The notes below the pieces were generated by a model. The model did no database searches. It worked only from the letters and a program-made list of their open reading frames with translations, and was not told the DNA's origin. A stretch of DNA of 14,652 nt from NCBI GenBank assembly GCA_913049565.1, contig CAJWZG010000046.1:1-14652 (forward strand), given 5' to 3'. Positions 1 to 6,855 of this stretch are shown piece by piece (position 1 is the stretch's first letter; the number at the start of each line of letters is the position of its first letter). The DNA comes from an uncultured Gammaproteobacteria bacterium (lineage in GTDB: Bacteria; Pseudomonadota; Gammaproteobacteria; Pseudomonadales; Azotimanducaceae_A). Both the position numbers and the translations under genes were made by a program.

Positions 1-63
1 CGTTGGCTGATAAGGCGGCATCATGGGGCTAAACAAAATGCGCACAACACAGAACGCTTGCTG

Positions 64-1575
64 ATGAACGACTTTCAACTCTACTCGGCCGCCGCCTGCC
101 GAGACATTGACGCCCTTGCGATGGCGCCCGTTGCCGAGGGCGGTATGGGTCTAACAGGCCAGGCGTTAATGCAGCGGGCGGCTCAGTTTGCGCTAGACAC
201 ACTGCTCTTACTTTGCCCGCAGATATCGGCCATCAGCATTCTTTGCGGTAAGGGAAATAATGCCGGAGACGGCTATCTGGTCGGCTTGTTGGCAAAGCAG
301 TTGGGCGTCGAGGTTCAAATTATAGCGGTAAGCCCGACGCAACAGCTCACAGGAGATGCGTTTGAAGCCTGCGAGCGTGTTAAATCACTCGGTTTAGTTG
401 TGGAAAAAGCGGGTACTCCCATACGCCATTCAACGGTGGTTGACGCATTGCTTGGCACTGGATCAGTCGGTGCACCTCGACCGAACTTCGCAGCAGCGAT
501 TGTGGCAATCAATTCCCGTGAAGGATTTGTCTTGAGCTTGGACTTACCGTCAGGGCTCAACGCAGATAACGGTGAAGCGTTTGTCGCCGTCCACGCTGAT
601 GCAACGGTTTCCTTTATCGCTAGAAAAATCGGCTTGTACACAGGCAAAGGCCCTGGGCTATGTGGCGAGCGATTATTCTCGGATTTGGGTGTGCCCGAGA
701 AACTTGCCAAGCGCTTCGACAGCTTGTCGCTAAGGTGGTGGCAATCAGGACTGCTGCCAGAGCTTGCAGTCGATTCTTATAAGCACCAACTTGGACATGT
801 GCTCATTGTCGGAGGTTGTAAAGGCATGGGGGGTGCCGTGGTGTTAGCCGCGGAAGCGGCTTTGCGCAGCGGCGCGGGTCTGGTAACCGTTGCTACGGAT
901 CCTGCCAACCTCCCTGGGCTGTTAGCTCGGCTGCCCGAGGCCATGTGGGTTGACCCGCTGAGTAGCGATGACACGCGATCCATGCAAGCGGCGTTATCTC
1001 GAGCCAGTGTTGTGGTTCTTGGCCCCGGTCTAGGTCGCAGCGCTTGGGCAGGACGCGTATTGGAAGTCGTTGCAAGTTATAACGGCCCTTTAGTTATCGA
1101 TGCAGACGGGCTTTATTGGCTAGCGAACCAAGATCAAAGGCCTGTGTTAAAAACCATGGCCTCGCCACTGTTCTTAACACCGCATGCGGGGGAAGCCGCA
1201 AGATTGTTGAATCGAACCGTCGACGAGGTCGTCAACCAGCCGAGGCAGTCTGTCATCGATATGTCTCGAGCCCACAATGCCACCTGCCTGCTAAAAGGCC
1301 CAGGCACCATGATGGGTAATCAGCATGTTCAAACGATTTGCGGTCACGGTAATCCGGGCATGGCCACGGCGGGCATGGGCGACGTGTTGGCAGGCTTAGT
1401 AGGGAGTTTTATTGCTCAGCAACCCAACGATTCGGAGTCTGCTTTTTGTGCAGCGGTGTTACTGCATAGTGCGGCGGCAGATCGCGCAGCGCTCGACACC
1501 ACAGAGCGTGGAATAATCGCTAGTTCAACGATTCCGTATATTGCCTCGTTGCTGCGCGAAGAAGAGAGCGTTTAA
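64..1575 (+). CDS. nnr: Bifunctional NAD(P)H-hydrate epimerase / ADP-dependent NAD(P)H-hydrate dehydratase
   Basis: Repairs damaged NADH and NADPH: the N-terminal half epimerises R- and S-hydrates, and the C-terminal half dehydrates the S-form using ADP. Seen from ATG 64 (503 residues): the N-terminal YjeF_N domain (about 1-220) has the glycine-rich CGKGNNAGDGY motif near residues 61-71 and the LDLPSG strand near 159-164. The C-terminal ribokinase-like domain (about 235-503) has GGCKGMGGA, LGPGLG, TPHAGEA (about 372-378), LLKGPGT and the signature NPGMATAGMGDVLAG (about 430-444). Length agrees with the fused bacterial enzyme (E. coli about 515). A TTG two codons upstream (58) is an alternative start; neither has a clear ribosome site. 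It heads the tightly packed gene run and ends 31 nt before tsaE. The ADP-dependent class follows from the family; cofactor use is not visible directly. Confidence 0.95.
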   Translation: MNDFQLYSAAACRDIDALAMAPVAEGGMGLTGQALMQRAAQFALDTLLLLCPQISAISILCGKGNNAGDGYLVGLLAKQLGVEVQIIAVSPTQQLTGDAFEACERVKSLGLVVEKAGTPIRHSTVVDALLGTGSVGAPRPNFAAAIVAINSREGFVLSLDLPSGLNADNGEAFVAVHADATVSFIARKIGLYTGKGPGLCGERLFSDLGVPEKLAKRFDSLSLRWWQSGLLPELAVDSYKHQLGHVLIVGGCKGMGGAVVLAAEAALRSGAGLVTVATDPANLPGLLARLPEAMWVDPLSSDDTRSMQAALSRASVVVLGPGLGRSAWAGRVLEVVASYNGPLVIDADGLYWLANQDQRPVLKTMASPLFLTPHAGEAARLLNRTVDEVVNQPRQSVIDMSRAHNATCLLKGPGTMMGNQHVQTICGHGNPGMATAGMGDVLAGLVGSFIAQQPNDSESAFCAAVLLHSAAADRAALDTTERGIIASSTIPYIASLLREEESV

Positions 1576-1606
1576 GATTCAGCCGTGAAAAATCGACAAT
1601 TAAAAT

Positions 1607-2092
1607 ATGTTTGTGGCTGAAGAAACGTTAAACCGAGTCCTTGTCGACGAAGAGGCTACTGTGGCTTTTGGCAGGAACCTGCATGGCGCGATTAAACAGC
1701 ACTGTGGTGATCGTGCGGTCATTTACCTGCATGGCGATTTAGGGGCTGGTAAAACGACATTAGTGCGCGGGGTGTTGCGCGAAATGAATCATATGGGCGC
1801 AGTGAAGAGCCCGACGTATACGCTGCTAGAACCTTATGAAACGAGAGCGGGAAATATTTTTCACTTTGATCTTTATCGACTTACATCGCCGGAGGAACTG
1901 GAATTTTTGGGGTTCGACGAAATTTTTTCAGGTCCAGGCCTCAAGTTTGTCGAATGGCCAGAGCAAGGCGCAGGATGGCTGCCCCCAGCCAATGTCGAGG
2001 TTGCTTTAAGCCTCTATTCTCCGACATCTGATGATCAGCTATTGAACACTGTCTCGGCCATGCAGCGTCAAGTGCAGGTACGTTTTGCGTAA
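1607..2092 (+). CDS. tsaE: tRNA threonylcarbamoyladenosine biosynthesis ATPase TsaE
   Basis: ATPase partner of TsaB-TsaD in making the t6A modification at A37 of ANN-decoding tRNAs, in the cytoplasm. The 161-residue product matches the family length. Seen: Walker A GDLGAGKTT at 43-51, SPTYTLLE at 68-75 (switch-like segment), the HFDLYRL strand at 86-92, and FVEWPEQ at 114-120, all hallmarks of the YjeE/TsaE family. The ATG at 1607 has no strong Shine-Dalgarno site, so it may depend on translation arriving from nnr 31 nt upstream. Its last codons overlap the amiB start by 8 nt, suggesting translational coupling. TsaB, TsaC and TsaD are not in this window. Confidence 0.96.
   Translation: MFVAEETLNRVLVDEEATVAFGRNLHGAIKQHCGDRAVIYLHGDLGAGKTTLVRGVLREMNHMGAVKSPTYTLLEPYETRAGNIFHFDLYRLTSPEELEFLGFDEIFSGPGLKFVEWPEQGAGWLPPANVEVALSLYSPTSDDQLLNTVSAMQRQVQVRFA
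2074..2087 (+). promoter_or_regulatory. Ribosome binding site and TTG start of amiB inside tsaE
   Basis: GCAGGTA at 2074-2080 provides an AGG core six bases before TTG 2085. The amiB reading frame is closed by a TGA at 2043-2045, and no ATG or GTG lies between that stop and 2085. The TTG therefore is the best start, and it yields an intact signal peptide. Confidence 0.6.
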
Positions 2093-3404
2093 GTGGGTGT
2101 TCTCTATAGCGGCCGTGCTGTTGGTATCGACAACCGTCCATGCAAACGTGATCAAGAGTGTCAGAACACACGAGGCACCGGATTACATACGCGTTGTACT
2201 GGATACTTCGCAAGTAGCTAGATACTCGGTGTTCGCGCTACAAAATCCCCACCGAATTGTCATCGACGTAAAAGACGCCAAGCCGGCAAAAGGCTTATCG
2301 CTTAAACCATCCAAAGAGCTTACGAATATTGAGGGTGTGCGCGGCGGTAAACGCACGGATGGCTACCGAATTGTCGTCGATGCAAGCGTGGGCTTTGAGC
2401 CGAAGAGTTTTACCCTCAAGCCGATAACTCCTTACGGGCATCGTTTGGTCGCCGATCTATATTTCCCCAGTAGCGCCAAGCCAAAGTCTGCAGGCAAAAC
2501 CCGCAAGAAAGCGGATTCTGAGGTTAAAAGCTTACGAGACGTCATGATTGCGATTGACCCCGGTCATGGAGGCGAAGACCCCGGTGCATTAGGGCCGCGA
2601 AAAACTCTCGAAAAAGATGTGGTTTTACAGATTGCCCGTCGCACGATGAATCAGATAAAAAGCAAAAAAGGCTTCGATGCTTTTCTGATCCGTGACGGCG
2701 ACTACTATCTGGGTCACCGCCAGAGAACGGCGTTAGCGCGCGACAGGCGTGCGGACCTTTTCGTCTCCATTCACGCGGACGCGTTCAAACAGGCGTCGGT
2801 ATCTGGGGCTTCGGTTTATACCCTTTCAGAAAGGGGCGCCACCAGCGAGACGGCGAAATGGCTTGCCGAAAGAGAAAATCAGTCGGATATGCTCGGCGGC
2901 GTCGGTAACGTGAGTTTGGACGACAAAGACCCCATGCTCGCTCAGGTTTTAATCGACCTGTCGATGAATGGAAATCGTAGTCAAAGTAGCCAAGTCGGTG
3001 AATCGGTTCTTCGCCAAATGGGAAACGTCACCAAGTTGCATAAGAAACAGGTGGAGCAGGCAGCTTTTTTGGTGCTGAAATCCCCAGACATGCCTTCCAT
3101 ATTGGTAGAGACTGGGTTTATCTCAAACCCAGGGGAGGCGAGAAAATTGTCTCAGGCGTCGCATCAACTCAAATTGGCAAAGGCGATTGCCGGCGGTATT
3201 GAGGAATTCATGCGCGCGAACCCACCTCCTGCGACGTGGTTGGCGCAGCGCAGAGAGGAAATCCGTTACACCATCGGCCGTGGCGACACGATCTCTGAGA
3301 TTGCGGTTCGCTATGGTGTGAGCTCTGCGGCACTCAAAAAGCGCAATCGCCTGGCTAGCGATCGCATTCGCGTGGGCCAAACGATTTACATACCCAAAGG
3401 ATGA
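2085..3404 (+). CDS. amiB: Periplasmic N-acetylmuramoyl-L-alanine amidase with AMIN and LysM domains (AmiB type)
   Basis: Zinc hydrolase that cleaves the amide bond between MurNAc and the stem peptide, splitting septal peptidoglycan so daughter cells separate. Seen in the 439 residues: a signal peptide at 1-20 (MRKW, hydrophobic core, cut likely after VHA), an AMIN domain at about 22-127 that in relatives directs the enzyme to the division site, a basic linker at about 131-148, and an Amidase_3 domain at about 152-376. Predicted zinc ligands are H161 (DPGHGGEDPG), E176 (LEKD) and H230 (SIHADAF); E342 in VETGFISNP is the catalytic glutamate. A single LysM domain at 394-438 (YTIGRGDTISEIA to IYIPKG) binds glycan. 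In relatives, activity needs EnvC/NlpD-type activators. The start is TTG 2085, overlapping tsaE by 8 nt; mutL follows after 4 nt. Confidence 0.95.
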   Translation: MRKWVFSIAAVLLVSTTVHANVIKSVRTHEAPDYIRVVLDTSQVARYSVFALQNPHRIVIDVKDAKPAKGLSLKPSKELTNIEGVRGGKRTDGYRIVVDASVGFEPKSFTLKPITPYGHRLVADLYFPSSAKPKSAGKTRKKADSEVKSLRDVMIAIDPGHGGEDPGALGPRKTLEKDVVLQIARRTMNQIKSKKGFDAFLIRDGDYYLGHRQRTALARDRRADLFVSIHADAFKQASVSGASVYTLSERGATSETAKWLAERENQSDMLGGVGNVSLDDKDPMLAQVLIDLSMNGNRSQSSQVGESVLRQMGNVTKLHKKQVEQAAFLVLKSPDMPSILVETGFISNPGEARKLSQASHQLKLAKAIAGGIEEFMRANPPPATWLAQRREEIRYTIGRGDTISEIAVRYGVSSAALKKRNRLASDRIRVGQTIYIPKG

Positions 3405-3408
3405 TCGC

Positions 3409-5277
3409 GTGAATCGAGTGAGACGGTTAAGTTCTTTTGTTGCAGACCAGATTGCCGCAGGCGAAGTCATTGAGCGCCCTGCATCGATTGTCAAAGAACT
3501 GGTGGAAAATAGTTTAGATGCCGCCGCGCGGGAGATCGAAGTTCGAACTGAAGCGGGCGGTGTTGATCTAGTGTGGGTGCGCGACAGCGGCGGCGGTATT
3601 CATAGCGATGACTTGCCCTTGGCCCTACAACGTCACGCGACCAGTAAAATAGGTGGCGCGGGGGACCTAGTGGGCATCCAGAGTCTCGGTTTTCGAGGCG
3701 AAGCTCTAGCCAGCGTGGCCTCTGTAGCGAAAGTCAAAATCAGTTCTGCAACGTCACCAGAAGCCGGTGGCTGGCGTGTCGAGAGCCACGGCGGCGAGGT
3801 CATTGCCTCCAGCCCCATTGCGCATACAGTGGGAACCACCGTAGAGGTAAGAGATCTTTTCTACAACACGCCAGCCCGGCGTAAATTTCTCAAAGCCGAG
3901 CGCACCGAGGTAAATCAAATCGATCAGATTTTGCGTCGGCTCAGCCTTGCTCATATAGATGTCGGGTTCTCGCTGGCCCAAACAAGAACAGCGGGCAGCT
4001 CTAATAAGGTTCGTCACCCGCTAACGTTGGTGGCAGGGGATCCTTTGGATCGACTGGCTCGGGTGTTAAGTCCAGATTTTGCAGAAAATGCTGTTTACAT
4101 TGATGAAGGCAACGACGAACTGCGGATATCAGGCTGGGTGGGATTACCCCATCACAATCGTCGTCAAATGGATCAACAGTACTTTTATGTCAACGGCCGA
4201 GCGATTCGAGATAAATTAGTAGGGCACGCGATTCGCCAAGCGTACCGCGATGTGATGTTCCATGGCCGCCACGCGGTATACGTTTTGTACTTGGAGATAC
4301 CTGCTGACAACGTAGATGTGAACGTCCATCCCACTAAGCATGAAGTGCGCTTTCGAGACGCTCGCCGGGTTCACGACTTTATTTTTTCCGGCTTGAACAG
4401 AGCCTTGCGTGGGCTTCGACCGGGGCAGAGTTCGAGTACTAGTGAGCTGGCCCAAGGACGAGGGGCATTTTTAGCTCAACAAAATGCGCGGGATTCTCTT
4501 GCGCACCAGCGCCGACTTAACCTGCCGAGTCGCCCCGCTTCGTCATCGCCAGTGGGTGGGCTAGCGCAACTTAGTCATGCTCAAGAACAACAAGATGCAA
4601 ATGGCTCAACACCAGCGGCGGAGGAGCATGCTGATTGGCCCTCTACGGTGAGCCGTGCTGCGCCCCTCGCGAGCGCTGGTGAGTCGGAGGAAGCTCATCC
4701 ATTGGGTTACGCTATCGCGCAATTGCATGGCATCTACATACTCGCCCAAAACAGTCGCGGCTTAGTCATTGTCGATGGTCATGCCGCACATGAGCGTATC
4801 GTTTACGAGCAAATGAAGCAGGCGCAAGCTCGTGATGGTATTGCAAGACAGCGGTTGTTGGTGCCGCTAACGTTCAACGTCAGCGAACAAGATGCCAATC
4901 TGGTTGAGGAGTGTCAGGAGCAATTTGATGCCGCGGGTTTGATTGTAGAGCGGCAAGGGCTGAGTAGTGTGGTGGTTCGCGAGGTGCCTGTTTTGCTGGC
5001 AAAGGCGAACCTGCAGGAGCTTGTACAGGATCTTTTGGGTGAGCTGGGGGAATTTGGCACCAGTGATAGCGTTGCGCGCAAGAATTTCGATGTGCTGGCA
5101 ACGATAGCTTGTCGGGGTTCAGTGCGAGCGAATCGGCAGCTCACAATGACTGAAATGAATGCCCTATTGAGGTCGATGGAGGTGACCGAGAATGCTGGAT
5201 TGTGTAACCACGGAAGACCGACCTTTGTGCAGCGCGACTTAGCAGAGTTAGATCGTCTGTTTTTACGCGGGCAATAG
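3409..5277 (+). CDS. mutL: DNA mismatch repair protein MutL, with C-terminal endonuclease-type motif
   Basis: Couples mismatch recognition by MutS to strand incision and removal. Seen in the 622 residues: an N-terminal GHL ATPase (about 1-330) with E30 and N34 in KELVENSLDA, RDSGGGI at 58-64, GFRGEALASV at 94-103, and NVHPTKHEVRF at 305-315. A low-complexity Ala/Ser/Gln-rich linker spans about 335-430. The C-terminal dimerisation domain (about 432-622) carries DGHAAHERIVYE at 456-467, matching the nuclease pattern DxHAxxExxxxE, plus the partner motifs ACRGSVRAN (568-576) and LCNHGRPT (598-605). E. coli MutL lacks these; Pseudomonas MutL has them as DMHA. The protein is therefore predicted to nick DNA itself, without MutH. 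The start is GTG 3409 with AAAGGA about seven bases upstream, 4 nt after amiB. Confidence 0.97.
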   Translation: MNRVRRLSSFVADQIAAGEVIERPASIVKELVENSLDAAAREIEVRTEAGGVDLVWVRDSGGGIHSDDLPLALQRHATSKIGGAGDLVGIQSLGFRGEALASVASVAKVKISSATSPEAGGWRVESHGGEVIASSPIAHTVGTTVEVRDLFYNTPARRKFLKAERTEVNQIDQILRRLSLAHIDVGFSLAQTRTAGSSNKVRHPLTLVAGDPLDRLARVLSPDFAENAVYIDEGNDELRISGWVGLPHHNRRQMDQQYFYVNGRAIRDKLVGHAIRQAYRDVMFHGRHAVYVLYLEIPADNVDVNVHPTKHEVRFRDARRVHDFIFSGLNRALRGLRPGQSSSTSELAQGRGAFLAQQNARDSLAHQRRLNLPSRPASSSPVGGLAQLSHAQEQQDANGSTPAAEEHADWPSTVSRAAPLASAGESEEAHPLGYAIAQLHGIYILAQNSRGLVIVDGHAAHERIVYEQMKQAQARDGIARQRLLVPLTFNVSEQDANLVEECQEQFDAAGLIVERQGLSSVVVREVPVLLAKANLQELVQDLLGELGEFGTSDSVARKNFDVLATIACRGSVRANRQLTMTEMNALLRSMEVTENAGLCNHGRPTFVQRDLAELDRLFLRGQ

Positions 5278-5286
5278 GCGTTTAGC

Positions 5287-6240
5287 GTGTTTGGTGAAGC
5301 TGCCGAACGGCCTGCGATACTGATTATTTGCGGCCCAACGGCGATAGGCAAGACGGCGGTCGCAATGGCGGTGCAAGACGCTTGGGGAGGCAAGGACGCT
5401 GTGCAATTGATTAGCGCTGACTCTGCACTGATCTACCGAGAAATGGATATTGGTACCGCAAAACCTACCCAAGTCGAGCAGCAAGCCTATCCCCACAAAC
5501 TGATCGACATACGAGATCCTAGCCAACCTTATTCGGTAGCTGAGTTTGTTGCCGATGCCGATCAAGCAATCACTGAGGCTATTGATGCGGGCAAGCGGCC
5601 AGTAGTTGTTGGTGGCACGATGATGTACCTGAAATGTTTGCTTGAAGGCATAGCCTCATTACCAACCACTGACCCGGCGCTCCGAGAAGTATTGGAACGA
5701 GAACTGATGGGTCGCGGTGCGCAAGCGCTGCACGACGAGTTGACTGAGATCGATTCCGGTCTCGCAGCAAAAATTCATCCCAACAATCATCAGCGATTGT
5801 TGCGAGCTGTCGCGGTTGTACGGACAACAGGCAAAGCCATGTCAGAGCAATGGCAAGACAAACCGGGCGGTACCCTTAATCAGCGAACCGGCCGCTCTCA
5901 TCGAACGGTAGTTATGTTGCCAAAAGACCGGCATTTGCTGCACCAACGTATCGCGGATCGTTTTGACCATATGTTGCAAAGCGGTTTCCTGCGCGAAGTT
6001 AGCGGATTGATGAATCGGGACGATGTGACTCGAGAGCTACCCTCTATGCGCGCTGTGGGTTATCGCCAAGCGTGGAGCCACTTACTTGGTGATTACGATC
6101 AGGCAATGTTGCAAAAAAAAGGTATTGCGGCGACTCGCCAACTGGCCAAGCGGCAAATAACTTGGCTGCGAAAGTGGCCGCAAGCAAGCGTCGTTGAGTC
6201 GAATTCGGTAGAGGAAACGATAGCGCACATACTTGGTTGA
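5287..6240 (+). CDS. miaA: tRNA dimethylallyltransferase MiaA
   Basis: Transfers a dimethylallyl group to N6 of A37 in tRNAs that read UNN codons, the first step to ms2i6A. Length (317 residues) equals the E. coli enzyme within one residue. Seen: P-loop GPTAIGKT at 16-23, DSALIYREMDIGTAKPT at 45-61, DIRDPSQPYSVAEF at 74-87, VGGTMMYLKCLLEG at 108-121, IHPNNHQRLLRA at 163-174, MRAVGYRQAW at 254-263, and ATRQLAKRQITWLRKW at 282-297, all family signatures. It starts at GTG 5287, 9 nt after the mutL stop, with only a weak ribosome site, so translation is probably coupled to mutL. A run of eight A residues (6113-6120) sits in the last quarter of the gene. A 268-nt gap separates it from hfq. Confidence 0.97.
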   Translation: MFGEAAERPAILIICGPTAIGKTAVAMAVQDAWGGKDAVQLISADSALIYREMDIGTAKPTQVEQQAYPHKLIDIRDPSQPYSVAEFVADADQAITEAIDAGKRPVVVGGTMMYLKCLLEGIASLPTTDPALREVLERELMGRGAQALHDELTEIDSGLAAKIHPNNHQRLLRAVAVVRTTGKAMSEQWQDKPGGTLNQRTGRSHRTVVMLPKDRHLLHQRIADRFDHMLQSGFLREVSGLMNRDDVTRELPSMRAVGYRQAWSHLLGDYDQAMLQKKGIAATRQLAKRQITWLRKWPQASVVESNSVEETIAHILG

Positions 6241-6320
6241 ACCCGACAAGGAAATTTTTTGGGCTCATCGTGAAAAATGCGCGGGACTTCACGCTCTTGC
6301 GTTAGACATTTTTCTCAAAA

Positions 6321-6351
6321 CTGTCCAAAGAGGGTATCTTTTGCGTATACT
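6321..6351 (+). promoter_or_regulatory. Candidate promoter for hfq
   Basis: TATACT at 6346-6351 matches five of six bases of the sigma-70 -10 box. The -35 side is poor: CTGTCC (6321-6326) or TGTCCA (6322-6327) match only three of six with 18-19 bp spacing. Transcription would begin near 6358, giving a leader of about 150 nt before hfq. Enteric hfq also has promoters inside miaA, so this need not be the only one. Confidence 0.35.
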
Positions 6352-6462
6352 ACAACGCCTGCGGTAACGAGGACTTGATGCCCATCCGTCGGTGGCAGCT
6401 ATCGCAAGTGCTAGGTCGCAAAAGCTGGGACGCAAGTGCGAAGTGGTGAACGAAGAATAACG

Positions 6463-6488
6463 TCGAGCTCTAAATTTCGAACGCTCGA
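6463..6488 (+). repeat. Inverted repeat in the hfq leader
   Basis: TCGAGC at 6463-6468 is the exact reverse complement of GCTCGA at 6483-6488, with a 14-base AT-rich loop; G6462 and T6489 add a G-U pair in RNA. The hairpin would end about 20 bases before the hfq ATG, close enough to influence ribosome loading. No T-run follows, so it is not a terminator. Confidence 0.4.
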
Positions 6489-6508
6489 TCGAAGACAGTG
6501 GATAAAAA

Positions 6509-6751
6509 ATGCAAGAAGAAAAAAACACATCAAAAGGTCACGGGTTACAGGATCCTTTTTTGAACGCGCTGCGCCGCGACAAAGTACCTGTTTCGATTTT
6601 CTTGGTTAATGGCATCAAGCTCCAAGGCCAAATCGAATCCTTTGATCAATTCGTTATATTGCTCAAAAATACTGTTAGCCAGATCGTGTACAAACACGGA
6701 ATCTCAACGGTTGTGCCCGCTCATAATGTTTCCATTAGTGAGCGAGATTAA
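6509..6751 (+). CDS. hfq: RNA chaperone Hfq
   Basis: Hexameric Sm-like ring that pairs small RNAs with mRNAs. The 80-residue product has the family core from [12 protein letters not shown] through Sm1 ([21 protein letters not shown]) and Sm2 ([10 protein letters not shown] at 61-70). Numbering is shifted by +6 relative to E. coli because of an extra N-terminal stretch, QEEKNT. Proximal-face residues are kept: Q14, D46, F48, K62 and H63 correspond to Q8, D40, F42, K56 and H57. Differences are F31 for distal-face Y25, K25 for rim R19, and G64 where KHA is usual. The C-terminal tail is very short (about ten residues, ending SERD) compared with E. coli. The ATG at 6509 is the only reasonable start; its ribosome site is weak (GTGGA at 6499-6503). 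hflX follows after 104 nt. Confidence 0.97.
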   Translation: MQEEKNTSKGHGLQDPFLNALRRDKVPVSIFLVNGIKLQGQIESFDQFVILLKNTVSQIVYKHGISTVVPAHNVSISERD

Positions 6752-6855
6752 CGCAAAGTAGCGAGTTGGGTGTTAGATCTCCCTGTTTGGGCTTGAAATA
6801 TCCTAGATTGATGCCAATGTGTGAGTGGTGAAAAAGACCTGTAGCGACACATTCC

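Noticed and set aside
1..63. Possible start of a divergent gene (such as queG) on the - strand at 24, with eight open codons
   Set aside because: queG lies divergent to nnr in E. coli, as I recall, but eight codons beginning MMPPYQPT are too few to identify a protein and do not look like known QueG starts.
6254..6293. Terminator after miaA (CGTGAA/TTCACG stem, nearby T-runs)
   Set aside because: The stem is only six pairs with a 13-base loop and no T-tract directly follows it.
6421..6440. c-di-GMP-I riboswitch in the hfq leader, suggested by GGGACGCAA
   Set aside because: The other conserved parts (GGCAAACC with its GAAA loop, and the receptor helix) are missing.
6289..6528. 79-codon - strand frame across the miaA-hfq gap
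   Set aside because: Composition is not protein-like, it has no recognised domain, and it overlaps the likely hfq promoter and start.
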